Shown here: one piece after another, positions 63,401 through 64,000 of the stretch | Numbering within the stretch: the first letter of the stretch is position 1 | How the letters are laid out: every line of letters starts with the position of its first letter | Position numbers and translations under genes: made by a program | Origin: Mytilus californianus | Taxonomy: Eukaryota; Mollusca; Bivalvia; Mytilida; Mytilidae | Length of the DNA: 64,000 nucleotides | Assembly: GCF_021869535.1 (NCBI RefSeq) | Contig: NW_026262679.1 | Location: 44,004,426 to 44,068,425, forward strand | Direction of reading: 5' to 3' | Notes under the pieces: model-generated | Told to the model about the DNA's origin: nothing | The model's input: the letters and a program-made list of their open reading frames with translations, nothing else | Databases searched by the model: none

Positions 63401-63773
63401 CTGAATTGATTTACTTACCATCTCTTTGATTAGAATAGTTAGAAATATACATGCTCCATTCTTACAGAGTAAAAGGAATATGCATGCTCCATTCTTACAG
63501 AGTAAAAAATACAGTATCTTCCTGGCTTTTTATCACTGTATCTATTTTTTTATTGAAGAGAGATCCTTTCATATTTATAACCATAGAAAAATAGCTGCAT
63601 TATCATAATGCTAACAGTATATTTCCATATGCTAATTATAGATATATATTTTTAGATGAAGAGAGATCCCCACATGTTTACAGCCTCTATGATAAGAAGA
63701 GCTTTGGACTTACAAGCTCCATTCCTACAGTGTTTGAAATATTTCCATACCATATCTGTAGGAGATTTACAAT
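5834..63773 (+). CDS. ROCO-family protein with tandem Roc-COR modules (multi-exon gene, 3' end outside window)
   Basis: This is the gene-level entry; the exons are listed separately. Forty-six exons with GT-AG borders, plus a candidate microexon, join without a phase conflict into about 2,326 codons. Approximate residues: 18-aa repeats 27-153; polyproline near 240; AMN1-type LRRs 365-460; degenerate Roc 467-640; degenerate COR 690-1030; Cys cluster 1058-1102; unassigned 1108-1460; LRRs 1500-1690; EF-hand loop 1709-1720; LRRs 1750-1820; canonical Roc 1850-2000; COR 2000 onward. ROCO proteins are large multidomain GTPases in which Roc binds GTP and COR mediates dimerisation. LRRK2 and MFHAS1 are known members. 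The Roc and COR motifs are seen directly. A cytosolic signalling role is inferred from the family. No signal peptide or membrane segment is visible. No kinase is seen, but the frame is open at the window edge, so LRRK-like and kinase-less forms cannot be told apart. Confidence 0.9.
5928..6308 (+). repeat. 54-bp coding tandem repeat, seven units
   Basis: Seven consecutive units lie inside exon 1: one of 57 bp followed by six of 54 bp, each encoding a variant of DNYNQDIRNAMGMSQAGG. The central units are nearly identical in nucleotide sequence, so unit number is likely to vary between individuals. Unit length is a multiple of three, so gain or loss keeps the reading frame. Confidence 0.93.
6449..6910 (+). 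other. Intron 1
   Basis: AT-rich intron between exons 1 and 2. I see no repeat or RNA gene in it. Confidence 0.7.
6911..7215 (+). CDS. Exon 2: acidic/basic linker with polyproline tract
   Basis: The acceptor is attttag before 6911 and the donor is gtaaga at 7216. It encodes residues 200-301. An acidic stretch (SDSEHDMDDLEMEN) is followed by a Lys-rich segment, a run of 11 prolines (about 7007-7039), another acidic part and a Lys-rich end. Polyproline runs can bind SH3, WW or EVH1 domains; any partner here is unknown. Joins exon 1 in phase 2 and ends in phase 1. Confidence 0.85.
7239..8966. mobile_element. TA-flanked nonautonomous DNA transposon, 1.73 kb
   Basis: Terminal inverted repeats begin CCCAAGTCAAA and end in the reverse complement at 8966, flanked by TA on both sides. 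Both ends carry clusters of the short motif AGCAGTT / AACTGCTA in opposite orientations, the pattern expected of subterminal transposase-binding repeats. No transposase frame is visible. Inserted 23 bp after the exon 2 donor. Confidence 0.7.
9330..10372 (+). mobile_element. Element with internal ~168-bp tandem repeats (copy 1)
   Basis: About five diverged units of roughly 168 bp, each with a 'gtttgtgattaggtcagttt' block. It ends in a unique tail containing 'gagacacatctctgtg'. Similar tails close the arrays at 18.7 kb and 22.0 kb. The layout (tandem core plus unique 3' end) resembles bivalve pearl-type or nonautonomous Helentron elements. That family name is inference. Confidence 0.6.
10517..10600 (+). 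CDS. Exon 3: linker
   Basis: The acceptor is cttcttcag and the donor is gtatgg at 10601. It encodes residues 302-329 (VPPKITVDMLSKVKLKAPPG...). Enters and leaves in phase 1. No domain recognised. Confidence 0.82.
10921..11110 (+). repeat. Penelope-like element terminal fragment
   Basis: Contains the block 'cctgatgaaggtaaatcc' followed by a cgcttcagacgcatgaaattta segment (with one mismatched variant). The same block sits beside the reverse transcriptase remnant at 37.0 kb and at 38.1 kb and 11.3 kb, so this is a fragment of the same repeat family. Confidence 0.5.
11240..11345 (+). repeat. Penelope-like element terminal fragment (second copy)
   Basis: Another diverged copy of the 'cctgatgaaggtaaatcc' repeat block seen at 10.9, 37.0 and 38.1 kb. 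Confidence 0.5.
11754..12050 (+). repeat. Bivalve interspersed repeat (family A)
   Basis: A block with 'gacattcaaactcataagtc', 'aaactgacaatgccatgg' and 'tgggggtgatatcaggtgct' that recurs at 26.3 kb and 37.3 kb. It produces short spurious open frames on both strands. Non-coding. Confidence 0.7.
12405..12681. mobile_element. MITE with ACTGTGGATTCAT ends
   Basis: Inverted ends ACTGTGGATTCAT / ATGAATCCACAGT enclose 277 bp without coding capacity. The same family recurs at 55,963-56,165, and a degraded end lies near 24,147. Confidence 0.6.
12824..12894 (+). CDS. Exon 4: small exon required for phase
   Basis: A 71-nt exon with acceptor tatattttttag and donor gtaagt. It is the only segment I found that converts the phase 1 end of exon 3 to the phase 0 start of exon 5, where a TAG sits directly before the acceptor. 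It encodes residues 330-353 (VKISSTEVLTLFDKRDYFPL...), giving a continuous sequence into the LRR block. Confidence 0.8.
13120..13990. repeat. 39-bp minisatellite, about 22 copies
   Basis: A head-to-tail 39-bp unit carries the palindrome GGCTAGCC and a 'catagaatttgtagggt' block. Units differ by one or two substitutions. Because 39 is a multiple of three, several frames stay open on both strands, giving false periodic proteins. It lies in intron 4. Confidence 0.95.
14281..14705 (+). repeat. Degraded interspersed repeats
   Basis: 14,281-14,400 matches the 'ccaacatggc...aaaatagaacata' family seen near 1.2 kb and 62.4 kb. 14,454-14,705 is a 3' part of the element family with a GGTTCC..GGAACC terminal palindrome, like the region near 3.7 kb. 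Confidence 0.5.
15020..15545 (+). repeat. Bivalve interspersed repeat (family B)
   Basis: Same family as 32,140-32,400, 35,172-35,715 and 53,761-54,310, with shared blocks such as 'aggccaccaat', 'agctggcccctaaac' and 'actgataaa'. Diverged and non-coding. Confidence 0.7.
16061..16208 (+). CDS. Exon 5: start of AMN1/F-box-type LRRs
   Basis: The acceptor is aatctag and the donor is gtgagt at 16,209. It encodes residues 354-402 (...GDCQNIVNLSLTGIEQVTD...LPNLALLNVS). The 'L..L.L.G...VTD' and 'L..LNVSGCP.ITD' pattern is that of cysteine-containing LRRs found in F-box/LRR and AMN1 proteins. Confidence 0.85.
16253..16689. mobile_element. Older copy of the 452-bp GGTCC MITE
   Basis: About 437 bp, flanked by TA on both sides, with ends GGTCCGGGAAC / TTTCAGGCC. 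Diverged from the two young copies at 58.2 and 60.0 kb but collinear with them. Confidence 0.75.
17330..17989 (-). mobile_element. Tandem-core element with palindromic end (inverted copy)
   Basis: The reverse complement of the element at 4,850-5,660. It runs from TTTTTGTCGAGCC at 17,989 through three diverged ~170-bp units to a perfect palindrome GGGTTCCGCGGAACCC at 17,330-17,345. A palindromic 3' end suggests a Helitron-like element. No coding sequence. Confidence 0.65.
18032..18096 (+). CDS. Exon 6: AMN1-type LRR
   Basis: The acceptor is gtttcag and the donor is gtgagt. It encodes residues 403-424 (GCPHITDSGMKWCVQQYPYL), a textbook cysteine-containing LRR. Enters in phase 1 and ends in phase 0. 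Confidence 0.88.
18120..18722 (+). mobile_element. Element with internal ~160-bp tandem repeats (copy 2)
   Basis: Three to four units sharing 'gttaagttttctgcttaa' and a tail with 'gggcgagacgtatctctgtg'. The tail matches those of the arrays at 10.3 and 22.0 kb. Confidence 0.55.
19417..19543 (+). CDS. Exon 7: AMN1-type LRR
   Basis: The acceptor is gattgatag and the donor is gtaagg. It encodes residues 425-466, including YLKGCENLTERTLHYFLD and a following leucine-rich strand. Ends in phase 1. Confidence 0.87.
19544..20247 (+). other. Intron 7
   Basis: I see no repeat family or gene in this AT-rich intron. Confidence 0.6.
20248..20340 (+). CDS. Exon 8: degenerate Roc P-loop region
   Basis: The acceptor is tttacag and the donor is gtaaaa. 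It encodes residues 467-497. KMVSIIGAIGCPLIS aligns without gaps with TKLMFVGLGGAGKTS of the canonical Roc (exon 34). The two glycines and final Ser remain, but the P-loop Lys and Thr are Leu and Ile. Homology to Roc is inferred from this and from exons 9-11. Confidence 0.83.
20418..20690 (+). repeat. Bivalve interspersed repeat (family C)
   Basis: Contains 'gattgccaatgagacaact' and 'gccttcaacaatgagcaaaa' blocks. Related copies are near 42.4, 48.4 and 52.6 kb (+) and near 0.2 and 44.1 kb (-). Confidence 0.7.
21145..22046 (+). mobile_element. Two adjoining tandem-core element fragments
   Basis: 21,145-21,520 starts with TTTTTGTCGAGCCTGCGAC and is a fragment of the 4.85-kb family. 21,520-22,046 has about three ~160-bp units like those at 9.3-10.3 kb and ends in the 'gccagacatatttctgtg' tail. 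Confidence 0.55.
22157..22344 (+). CDS. Exon 9: degenerate Roc, core strand and G3 position
   Basis: The acceptor is tttttacag and the donor is gtaagt. It encodes residues 498-560. Its end, YNIYEVEVGM, takes the place of YSVWDFAGQ in the canonical Roc, so the DxxG motif is missing. Ends in phase 0, close to where the canonical Roc also has a phase 0 intron. Confidence 0.87.
22345..23145 (+). other. Intron 9
   Basis: Holds a short relic of a family C repeat (about 22,378-22,462). A 98-residue open frame at 22,505-22,801 has no splice signals or recognisable motif, and I do not treat it as a gene. Confidence 0.55.
23146..23259 (+). CDS. Exon 10: degenerate Roc, middle
   Basis: The acceptor is attttgcag and the donor is gtaact. 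It encodes residues 561-598. LVLSNGCIVILPYT parallels FFLSDRAVYLLLWN of the canonical Roc (exon 37). Phase 0 at both ends. Confidence 0.88.
23790..23923 (+). CDS. Exon 11: degenerate Roc, G4 position
   Basis: The acceptor is atatttcag and the donor is gtaagt. It encodes residues 599-642. ECIFVIADLSD aligns with APIFIVGTHMD: the final Asp is kept but the base-recognising Thr/His motif is not. Ends in phase 2. Confidence 0.88.
24515..24647 (+). CDS. Exon 12: end of degenerate Roc
   Basis: The acceptor is tttttcag and the donor is gtaaat. It encodes residues 643-687, a helical segment (LVKALNLIESIHQIQKN). Ends in phase 0. Confidence 0.87.
24648..25495 (+). other. Intron 12
   Basis: AT-rich, with a short MITE end near 24,976. 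Nothing else recognised. Confidence 0.55.
25496..25762 (+). CDS. Exon 13: degenerate COR, first part
   Basis: The acceptor is ttctttctag and the donor is gtaaga. It encodes residues 688-776. The helix FLNKAITSLRTIFPW...LPDWVQKTFGKSKI corresponds to ELKSTLLKVTLKQDY...YLDMENIILRKRQE at the Roc-COR junction of the downstream module. Phase 0 at both ends. Confidence 0.9.
26325..26462 (+). repeat. Bivalve interspersed repeat (family A fragment)
   Basis: Contains 'tgggggtgatctcaggtgct' and 'agatcctgctccacatgtg', as at 11.9 kb. Confidence 0.7.
26612..26809 (+). CDS. Exon 14: degenerate COR-A
   Basis: The acceptor is ttattgcag and the donor is gtattg. It encodes residues 777-842 (...DLVAVGDFCNKSATKLL...FTRQDIHDFLLGTQEE). 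Phase 0 at both ends. Assigned to COR by position between better-aligned parts. Confidence 0.86.
26855..27010. mobile_element. Foldback element
   Basis: Two arms of about 75 bp form an imperfect palindrome, from 'aggattaaaagtcctt' to its complement, with almost no loop. A MITE or foldback element in intron 14. Confidence 0.65.
27984..28121 (+). CDS. Exon 15: degenerate COR-A
   Basis: The acceptor is ttttttttcag and the donor is gtaagg. It encodes residues 843-888 (NDIFIKVLEENHTIVKLPIVHRHPVIKDP...). Phase 0 at both ends. Confidence 0.88.
28674..28771 (+). CDS. Exon 16: degenerate COR-B start
   Basis: The acceptor is attttatag and the donor is gtaggt. It encodes residues 889-920, ending VPVLPDGLLPSVT, which matches the FEYLPAGLFNRAQ signature of COR-B in exon 43. 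Ends in phase 2, one residue from the homologous intron downstream. Confidence 0.88.
29164..29261 (+). CDS. Exon 17: degenerate COR-B
   Basis: The acceptor is ttattttcag and the donor is gtatga. It encodes residues 921-953 (HFVKVAKICLIWKDGIIMQQG...). The IWK.G motif sits at the same spacing from LP.GL as in the canonical COR. Ends in phase 1, at about the same place as the exon 44 end. Confidence 0.87.
29653..29810 (+). CDS. Exon 18: degenerate COR-B
   Basis: The acceptor is catgacaag (weak polypyrimidine tract) and the donor is gtaaga. It encodes residues 954-1006. GVLIEGKLHSRTKPGDETY and the following helix correspond to VVKVQGPRPENILFLVHEVF in exon 45. Confidence 0.85.
29868..30008. repeat. 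Imperfect inverted repeat
   Basis: Arms of about 50 bp, from 'tatatggtttgctctgacc' to its near-complement ending 'gtgaaccatata'. Probably a small foldback element in intron 18. The rest of the intron to 31,043 shows nothing recognisable. Confidence 0.5.
31044..31128 (+). CDS. Exon 19: end of degenerate COR
   Basis: The acceptor is aattttag and the donor is gtaagt. It encodes residues 1007-1034 (GEYFYYDEKSKFDRTDALEW...). Ends in phase 1. Confidence 0.86.
31493..31634 (+). CDS. Exon 20: cysteine cluster, first half
   Basis: The acceptor is tatttcag and the donor is gtaagt. It encodes residues 1035-1081 with C1058-x2-C1061-x2-C1064-x6-C1071-x-H1073. The position corresponds to the VPCPDC end of the canonical COR. 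Possible zinc ligands. Confidence 0.88.
32140..32400 (+). repeat. Bivalve interspersed repeat (family B)
   Basis: 'gagaatggaaatggggaatg', 'aggccaccaatgggtcttca' and 'agctggcccctaaac' blocks; close to the copies at 35.2 and 53.8 kb. Placed immediately before the exon 21 acceptor. Confidence 0.8.
32448..32523 (+). CDS. Exon 21: cysteine cluster, second half
   Basis: The acceptor is attttttag and the donor is gtaagt. It encodes residues 1082-1107 with C1084-x-C1086-x6-C1093-x2-C1096-x2-C1099-x2-C1102. Together with exon 20 this gives ten Cys and one His in 45 residues. The donor after the GGT codon is chosen because it keeps phase 0 into exon 22. Confidence 0.86.
32524..33308 (+). other. Intron 21
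   Basis: Nothing recognised in this AT-rich intron. Confidence 0.55.
33309..33514 (+). CDS. Exon 22: unassigned beta-rich region
   Basis: The acceptor is ttttatag and the donor is gtaaat. It encodes residues 1108-1175. Alternating hydrophobic strands (NVTGSIISYG, LKIILLRGISYKIEL). The donor is forced because the frame would otherwise reach TAA at 33,515-33,517. Ends in phase 2. Confidence 0.86.
33528..34433. mobile_element. TA-flanked nonautonomous DNA transposon, 0.9 kb
   Basis: Inverted ends share GGCTTGTATAGT (one mismatch further in) and outer CCGT / ACGG, with TA on each side. Inserted 13 bp after the exon 22 donor. No transposase frame. Confidence 0.6.
34871..35033 (+). CDS. Exon 23: unassigned region
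   Basis: The acceptor is ttttttgcag and the donor is gtaagt. It encodes residues 1176-1230, with charged strands (MIRYQTIEGKIEKISISGKE) and a Lys/Glu-rich loop. Enters in phase 2, ends in phase 0. Confidence 0.87.
35172..35715 (+). repeat. Bivalve interspersed repeat (family B, long copy)
   Basis: About 540 bp collinear with 53,761-54,310, ending 'attatgtcttcatcatatga'. Abuts the reverse transcriptase remnant downstream. Confidence 0.8.
35816..36973 (-). mobile_element. Penelope-like reverse transcriptase remnant
   Basis: On the minus strand an open frame of 328 codons (36,973-35,987) has reverse transcriptase motifs: FDFSTLY (motif A), GIPMGTNCAP (motif B) and YLDDI (motif C). An in-frame TGA at 35,989-35,987 stops it. 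The same frame then continues for 56 more sense codons to a TAA at 35,818-35,816, so the stop looks like a mutation. The N-terminal finger motifs are missing: the frame starts only about 40 codons before motif A, where a 156-bp repeat begins. I see no endonuclease domain. Assignment to Penelope-like rather than another non-LTR class is by motif style and is uncertain. It sits in intron 23 in antisense. Confidence 0.75.
36961..37116. repeat. 156-bp direct repeat, copy 1
   Basis: Apparently identical by eye to 37,997-38,152. It covers the first codons of the reverse transcriptase remnant and its upstream region, including the 'cctgatgaaggtaaatcc' block. Confidence 0.9.
37348..37542 (+). repeat. 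Bivalve interspersed repeat (family A)
   Basis: Related to the copy at 11.75 kb: 'gacattcaaactcagaagtc' through 'tgggggtgatctaaggtgct'. Confidence 0.75.
37841..37963 (+). CDS. Exon 24: unassigned region
   Basis: The acceptor is ttttattag and the donor is gtatgt. It encodes residues 1231-1271 (LFEIHQNGRVIYSWELQGPF...). Length 123 nt, phase 0 at both ends, so skipping or deleting it would keep the frame. Flanked by the 156-bp direct repeats. Confidence 0.86.
37997..38152. repeat. 156-bp direct repeat, copy 2
   Basis: Second copy of 36,961-37,116, located 33 bp after the exon 24 donor. Confidence 0.9.
38640..38755 (-). repeat. Bivalve interspersed repeat (family B fragment)
   Basis: Reverse-oriented end of family B: 'ggtggccttcagctgttg' and 'ttccattctcaatttta'. 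Confidence 0.7.
39255..39315 (+). CDS. Exon 25: short linker
   Basis: The acceptor is attcacag and the donor is gtaagt. It encodes residues 1272-1291 (DFQDRSTQTETSCCEMSLPS). Ends in phase 1. Confidence 0.82.
39316..40198 (+). other. Intron 25
   Basis: Nothing recognised. Confidence 0.55.
40199..40273 (+). CDS. Exon 26: unassigned helical region
   Basis: The acceptor is aattccag and the donor is gtaaat. It encodes residues 1292-1316 (CVERKLTLEFLRASNFMFAE...). Phase 1 at both ends. Confidence 0.84.
40876..40986 (+). CDS. Exon 27: unassigned region
   Basis: The acceptor is tttgacag and the donor is gtaagt. It encodes residues 1317-1353 (GCLGCILPEGMTEIDLTNPS...). Phase 1 at both ends. Confidence 0.85.
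41738..41946. mobile_element. MITE with ACTGTAAATTCAG ends
   Basis: Inverted ends ACTGTAAATTCAG / CTGAATTTACAGT with further pairing inward ('aaattattgcg'). About 209 bp, TA on the right. A half copy of the same family lies at about 40,673-40,810. Confidence 0.65.
42190..42326 (+). CDS. Exon 28: unassigned region
   Basis: The acceptor is taccacag. The donor gttagt at 42,327 is non-ideal but is the one that gives phase 0 into exon 29. It encodes residues 1354-1399 (RFADEWYLQKMVHMVNSPGF...). Donor choice is the weakest point of this exon. Confidence 0.78.
42421..42540 (+). repeat. Bivalve interspersed repeat (family C fragment)
   Basis: 'gagacaactatctgccagag' and 'ccttcaacattgaacaaaac' blocks. 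Confidence 0.65.
42833..42898 (+). CDS. Exon 29: unassigned region
   Basis: The acceptor is tttttttgcag and the donor is gtaagt. It encodes residues 1400-1421 (LHIPDNFQRYLQVTKDQMDV...). Phase 0 at both ends. Confidence 0.83.
43351..43570. mobile_element. MITE with ACTGTAAA ends
   Basis: Ends ACTGTAAACCAACTTATTTT and AATTAGTTGATTTACAGT are inverted repeats, enclosing about 220 bp of non-coding sequence. Related half ends lie near 22.9 and 25.0 kb. Confidence 0.55.
43788..43904 (+). CDS. Exon 30: unassigned helical region
   Basis: The acceptor is gttttacag and the donor is gtaggt. It encodes residues 1422-1460 (IEKGMHEIIRLYAMDMMLEL...). Phase 0 at both ends. Confidence 0.88.
44140..44250 (-). 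repeat. Bivalve interspersed repeat (family C)
   Basis: Reverse-oriented copy: 'gctcattgttgaaggccg' and 'ctcattggcaatcatacc'. Confidence 0.7.
44561..45277 (+). CDS. Exon 31: classical LRR block (717 nt)
   Basis: The acceptor is atcattttag and the donor is gtaggt. It encodes residues 1461-1699. After a leader come about six 23-residue repeats of the LxxLPxxIxxLxxLxxLDLxxN type, e.g. LEKLPDSIGTCKFLQKLDVA and LSDLPESLVNCTELDRLDIG. This is the LRR type that commonly precedes Roc in ROCO proteins. Much longer than any neighbouring exon. Confidence 0.95.
45719..46365 (+). repeat. Two copies of a 'GTCCGTCC' mollusc repeat
   Basis: 45,719-45,997 and 46,145-46,365 both begin 'atgccc', carry 'attatgtttttcggtctg' and GTCC runs, and end 'tgtgtactatggacacattctt' (20-base core shared). 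A more diverged copy is at 46,855-47,130. Confidence 0.75.
46594..46726 (+). CDS. Exon 32: EF-hand loop
   Basis: The acceptor is ttttttcag and the donor is gtgaga. It encodes residues 1700-1743. DLDANNVLDHKE at 1709-1720 (46,621-46,656) has all ligand positions of a canonical EF-hand loop: D1, D3, N5, backbone 7, hydrophobic 8, D9, E12. Flanking residues (KLFHNF before, MGNVNATLFNIF after) can form the two helices. A single EF-hand lies between two LRR blocks. Calcium binding is inferred. Confidence 0.9.
47187..47381 (+). CDS. Exon 33: LRRs before Roc
   Basis: The acceptor is ttttgacag and the donor is gtaagt. It encodes residues 1744-1808. FPEEIFELTNLRYLNLQYQG and VPEGIEKLSNLETLVLSYNP are two LRRs. 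Phase 1 at both ends. Confidence 0.93.
47600..47765 (+). CDS. Exon 34: last LRR and Roc P-loop
   Basis: The acceptor is ttctatag and the donor is gtaact. It encodes residues 1809-1863. A capping LRR (LDLSYCTLLKTPPKEIRDRG) and a helix precede KLMFVGLGGAGKTS. The Walker A motif GLGGAGKT is at 47,740-47,763, with the nucleotide-binding Lys at residue 1861. Confidence 0.96.
47766..48215 (+). other. Intron 34
   Basis: Nothing recognised. The intron splits the P-loop Ser codon. Confidence 0.55.
48216..48283 (+). CDS. Exon 35: Roc switch I region
   Basis: The acceptor is atttcag and the donor is gtaggt. It encodes residues 1864-1886 (LAKALMTNEFQTSLTGAQAI...). Enters in phase 2, ends in phase 1. 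Confidence 0.9.
48390..48450 (+). repeat. Bivalve interspersed repeat (family C fragment)
   Basis: 'aagatgtggtacaatttcca' and 'actgaagaccaaat'. Confidence 0.6.
48784..48884 (+). CDS. Exon 36: Roc G3 motif
   Basis: The acceptor is atactttag and the donor is gtatga. It encodes residues 1887-1920. YSVWDFAGQTVYYNTHQ carries the G3 motif D1908-F-A-G-Q1912. The DFAG form (in place of DTAG) is usual for Roc domains. Confidence 0.95.
49155..49445 (+). repeat. Mollusc repeat with 'tacccccgctttaaaaaag' hairpin
   Basis: Two nearly perfect copies of a short hairpin (TACCCCCGCTTT ... AAAGTGGGGGTA with small loop) sit about 57 bp apart, followed by GTCC repeats and an end 'gcgggggtat'. A common bivalve repeat type. 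Confidence 0.7.
50156..50302 (+). CDS. Exon 37: Roc G4 motif
   Basis: The acceptor is cttttcag and the donor is gtattt. It encodes residues 1921-1969. FFLSDRAVYLLLWNVRLGQE is the strand and loop after switch II. APIFIVGTHMD ends with the guanine-recognition motif T1965-H-M-D1968. Confidence 0.95.
50303..50835 (+). other. Intron 37
   Basis: Nothing recognised. Confidence 0.55.
50836..50925 (+). CDS. Exon 38: Roc C-terminal part, G5 position
   Basis: The acceptor is gacacag and the donor is gtaggt. It encodes residues 1970-1999. GFFFVSSFTGQ contains the G5 Ser. Phase 0 at both ends. Confidence 0.92.
51543..51660. repeat. GC-rich foldback element, 118 bp
   Basis: Arms of about 28 bp, AGGAAACATAGAGCGCAGG... 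and its complement ...CCTGCGCTCTGTTTCCT, differ by one indel and contain GTCGAC. TA adjoins the left end. Unusually GC-rich for this AT-rich intron. Confidence 0.75.
52204..52310 (+). CDS. Exon 39: Roc-COR junction
   Basis: The acceptor is tattacag and the donor is gtaaac. It encodes residues 2000-2034 (GIEELKSTLLKVTLKQDYMG...), the last Roc helix and the start of COR. Ends in phase 2. Confidence 0.93.
52598..52710 (+). repeat. Bivalve interspersed repeat (family C)
   Basis: 'gatgtggtatgattgccaat' and 'ccttcaacaatgagcaaaac' blocks. At 52,790-52,925 a possible tRNA-derived SINE on the minus strand has a B-box-like 'gtttaaatccc'; weak. Confidence 0.65.
53097..53181 (+). CDS. Exon 40: COR-A
   Basis: The acceptor is cacctgtag and the donor is gtaaat. 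It encodes residues 2035-2063 (KRQEDVNLVEYGEVERMANI...), typical of COR N-terminal helices. Ends in phase 0. Confidence 0.92.
53761..54310 (+). repeat. Bivalve interspersed repeat (family B, long copy)
   Basis: About 550 bp collinear with 35,172-35,715. Confidence 0.8.
54530..54676 (+). CDS. Exon 41: COR-A
   Basis: The acceptor is cacttctag and the donor is gtaatc. It encodes residues 2064-2112. AVQFLHDLGSVQHFSNEVLK and VVINPQWIVDVM are the hallmark COR-A sequence. Phase 0 at both ends. Confidence 0.96.
54677..55574 (+). other. Intron 41
   Basis: Nothing recognised. Confidence 0.55.
55575..55739 (+). CDS. Exon 42: COR-A winged-helix part
   Basis: The acceptor is acacttcag and the donor is gtatgt. 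It encodes residues 2113-2167 (EGKLKHEDIGKVWKEYPSNI...NLVPCLLPEKKPE), where the LVPCLLP signature closes COR-A. Phase 0 at both ends. Confidence 0.95.
55963..56165. mobile_element. MITE with ACTGTGGATTCAT ends (second copy)
   Basis: Ends ACTGTGGATTCATTTATTTT and AATAATGAATCCACAGT; inner 'cccacgaaaattggta' pairs with 'taccaattttcgtgg'. About 203 bp. Confidence 0.7.
56327..56425 (+). CDS. Exon 43: COR-B start
   Basis: The acceptor is tctctgtag and the donor is gtaaat. It encodes residues 2168-2200, ending MVYHFEYLPAGLFNRAQ, the COR-B signature. Phase 0 at both ends. Confidence 0.95.
56869..56963 (+). CDS. Exon 44: COR-B
   Basis: The acceptor is ttgattttag and the donor is gtaagt. It encodes residues 2201-2231 (VRLQEFSDSAIIWKRGSFLR...). 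Ends in phase 2. Confidence 0.93.
56964..57893 (+). other. Intron 44
   Basis: 57,300-57,760 holds diverged tandem blocks around 'ggagttacggcccctgaaat', a piece of the repeat family at 61.5-62.5 kb. Otherwise nothing. Confidence 0.5.
57894..58041 (+). CDS. Exon 45: COR-B end
   Basis: The acceptor is ttttttcag and the donor is gtaagt. It encodes residues 2232-2281 (DTEMVVKVQGPRPENILFLV...YDFSVPCPDCNNR). VPCPDC marks the end of COR-B in this family. Ends in phase 0. Confidence 0.95.
58227..58678. mobile_element. Young 452-bp MITE, copy 1
   Basis: Inverted ends GGTCCGAGTACACAGTTAT / ATAACTGTGTACTCGGACC flanked by TA on both sides. Near-identical to 59,975-60,425. The adjoining bases extend the palindrome (CCTCTTA / TAAGAGG). 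Confidence 0.92.
58679..59974 (+). other. Intron 45, segment between the two MITE copies
   Basis: AT-rich; no gene or known repeat recognised. Confidence 0.5.
59975..60425. mobile_element. Young 452-bp MITE, copy 2
   Basis: Same ends and interior as copy 1, differing at few positions. The left flank is TA, the right flank TT. Confidence 0.92.
60685..60702 (+). CDS. Candidate 18-nt microexon
   Basis: The acceptor tatatttcag and perfect donor gtaagt enclose 18 nt encoding SSANFG, phase 0 at both ends. It would place a short linker between CPDCNNR and MKRDPHMF, where related COR domains have a few linker residues. It is optional: the frame also holds without it. Confidence 0.5.
61455..62530 (+). 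repeat. Mollusc 'agctcacctg' repeat, one partial and one long copy
   Basis: Starts 'ttttagctcacctg' at about 61,457 and again at 61,694. Internal duplicated blocks ('atggctaaaaatagaacata' at about 61,897 and 62,397). Ends 'tatcaggtgagcgacacagg'. Minus-strand frames here are spurious. Confidence 0.75.
62628..62850. mobile_element. MITE with CAGGGGTAGAAATAAG ends
   Basis: Inverted ends CAGGGGTAGAAATAAGAT and ATCTTATTTCTACCCCTG (one inserted base) enclose about 223 bp. CAGGG-type ends are typical of hAT-derived MITEs; a clear 8-bp target duplication is not visible. Confidence 0.75.
63656..63773 (+). CDS. Last visible exon: post-COR-B segment
   Basis: The acceptor is atatttttag and the donor is gtaagt at 63,774. 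It encodes residues 2288-2326 (MKRDPHMFTASMIRRALDLQ...LQCLKYFHTISVGDLQ). DPHMF and FLQC.KYFHTIS are typical of ROCO proteins just after CPDC. Ends in phase 1, so at least one more exon lies beyond the window. Confidence 0.93.
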
Positions 63774-63840
63774 GTAAGTGCCACAATTAAACAATTTCTT
63801 TTATTACTCCAAATGTGTCTCCATTAGAGAGGAACTACCT

Positions 63841-64000
63841 CATTGCTATCAATGTAGCATGCTTGTCATGAGTGGGGGAGCTTGTGGTTTCAATCCCTGG
63901 ACTGGTTGAAAATTGTTAATTGCTGTCCAATTAGCATGCTGCATAGTAAGGGCAAAGAAGGGTAGGCTCTGAGTTAGAATAATATGTCCTGGATAGGGTG
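63841..64000 (+). repeat. Possible tRNA-derived SINE (partial)
   Basis: An A-box-like 'tgtagcatgcttgtcatg' is followed about 30 bp later by a B-box-like 'ggtttcaatcc' at 63,886-63,896. The spacing suits a tRNA-like promoter, but no intact tRNA cloverleaf is present. Runs to the window edge. Confidence 0.35.

Noticed and set aside
47740-63773. Calling the gene LRRK1 or LRRK2
   Set aside because: LRR-Roc-COR is shared by several ROCO subfamilies. No kinase domain is visible and the 3' end is missing, so a specific symbol is not supported.
1-64000. Canonical tRNA or rRNA genes and CRISPR arrays
   Set aside because: I found no intact cloverleaf or rRNA-like segment. The regular repeats are satellites or transposons, and the genome is eukaryotic.

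Overview
The window is eukaryotic, AT-rich and intron-rich, almost certainly from a bivalve mollusc and most likely a mussel (Mytilidae). This rests on the many diverged copies of short interspersed repeats typical of bivalve genomes, the spliceosomal GT-AG structure and the low gene density. I could run no database search, so the taxonomic call is by recognition only.

One very large plus-strand gene fills the window from about 5.8 kb to beyond the right edge. I reconstructed 46 coding exons plus one candidate 18-nt microexon. Phases join throughout to give an open frame of about 2,326 residues that is still open at the last visible splice donor. The product is a ROCO-family (Roc-COR) protein. 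Its order is: (1) a hydrophilic N-terminus with a 54-bp/18-residue tandem repeat and a polyproline run; (2) a short block of AMN1/F-box-type leucine-rich repeats; (3) a first Roc-COR-like module with degraded GTPase motifs; (4) a cysteine-rich putative zinc-binding segment; (5) about 350 residues of unassigned sequence; (6) a classical LRR block, mostly in one 717-nt exon; (7) a textbook EF-hand loop; (8) further LRRs; (9) a canonical Roc GTPase with P-loop, DFAGQ and THMD motifs; and (10) a canonical COR domain that runs off the window. No kinase or death domain is visible, so whatever follows COR lies outside.

The most interesting point is the tandem Roc-COR arrangement. The upstream copy keeps the spacing and hydrophobic pattern of the downstream copy but has lost the nucleotide-binding residues. 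A gap-free 26-residue COR-B match and two corresponding intron positions suggest an internal duplication. The protein would be a pseudo-GTPase plus active GTPase, with a possible calcium sensor next to the active one.

The introns are full of mobile DNA: a Penelope-like reverse transcriptase remnant (minus strand, about 35.8-37.1 kb) with a 156-bp direct repeat flanking a coding exon; several MITE and foldback families, including a 452-bp one with two nearly identical copies; two TA-flanked DNA elements just behind splice donors; elements with internal ~160-170-bp tandem repeats; and a 39-bp minisatellite. The first 5.8 kb contains only repeats and no coding sequence that I can support. An upstream non-coding exon must exist, but neither it nor the promoter could be identified.
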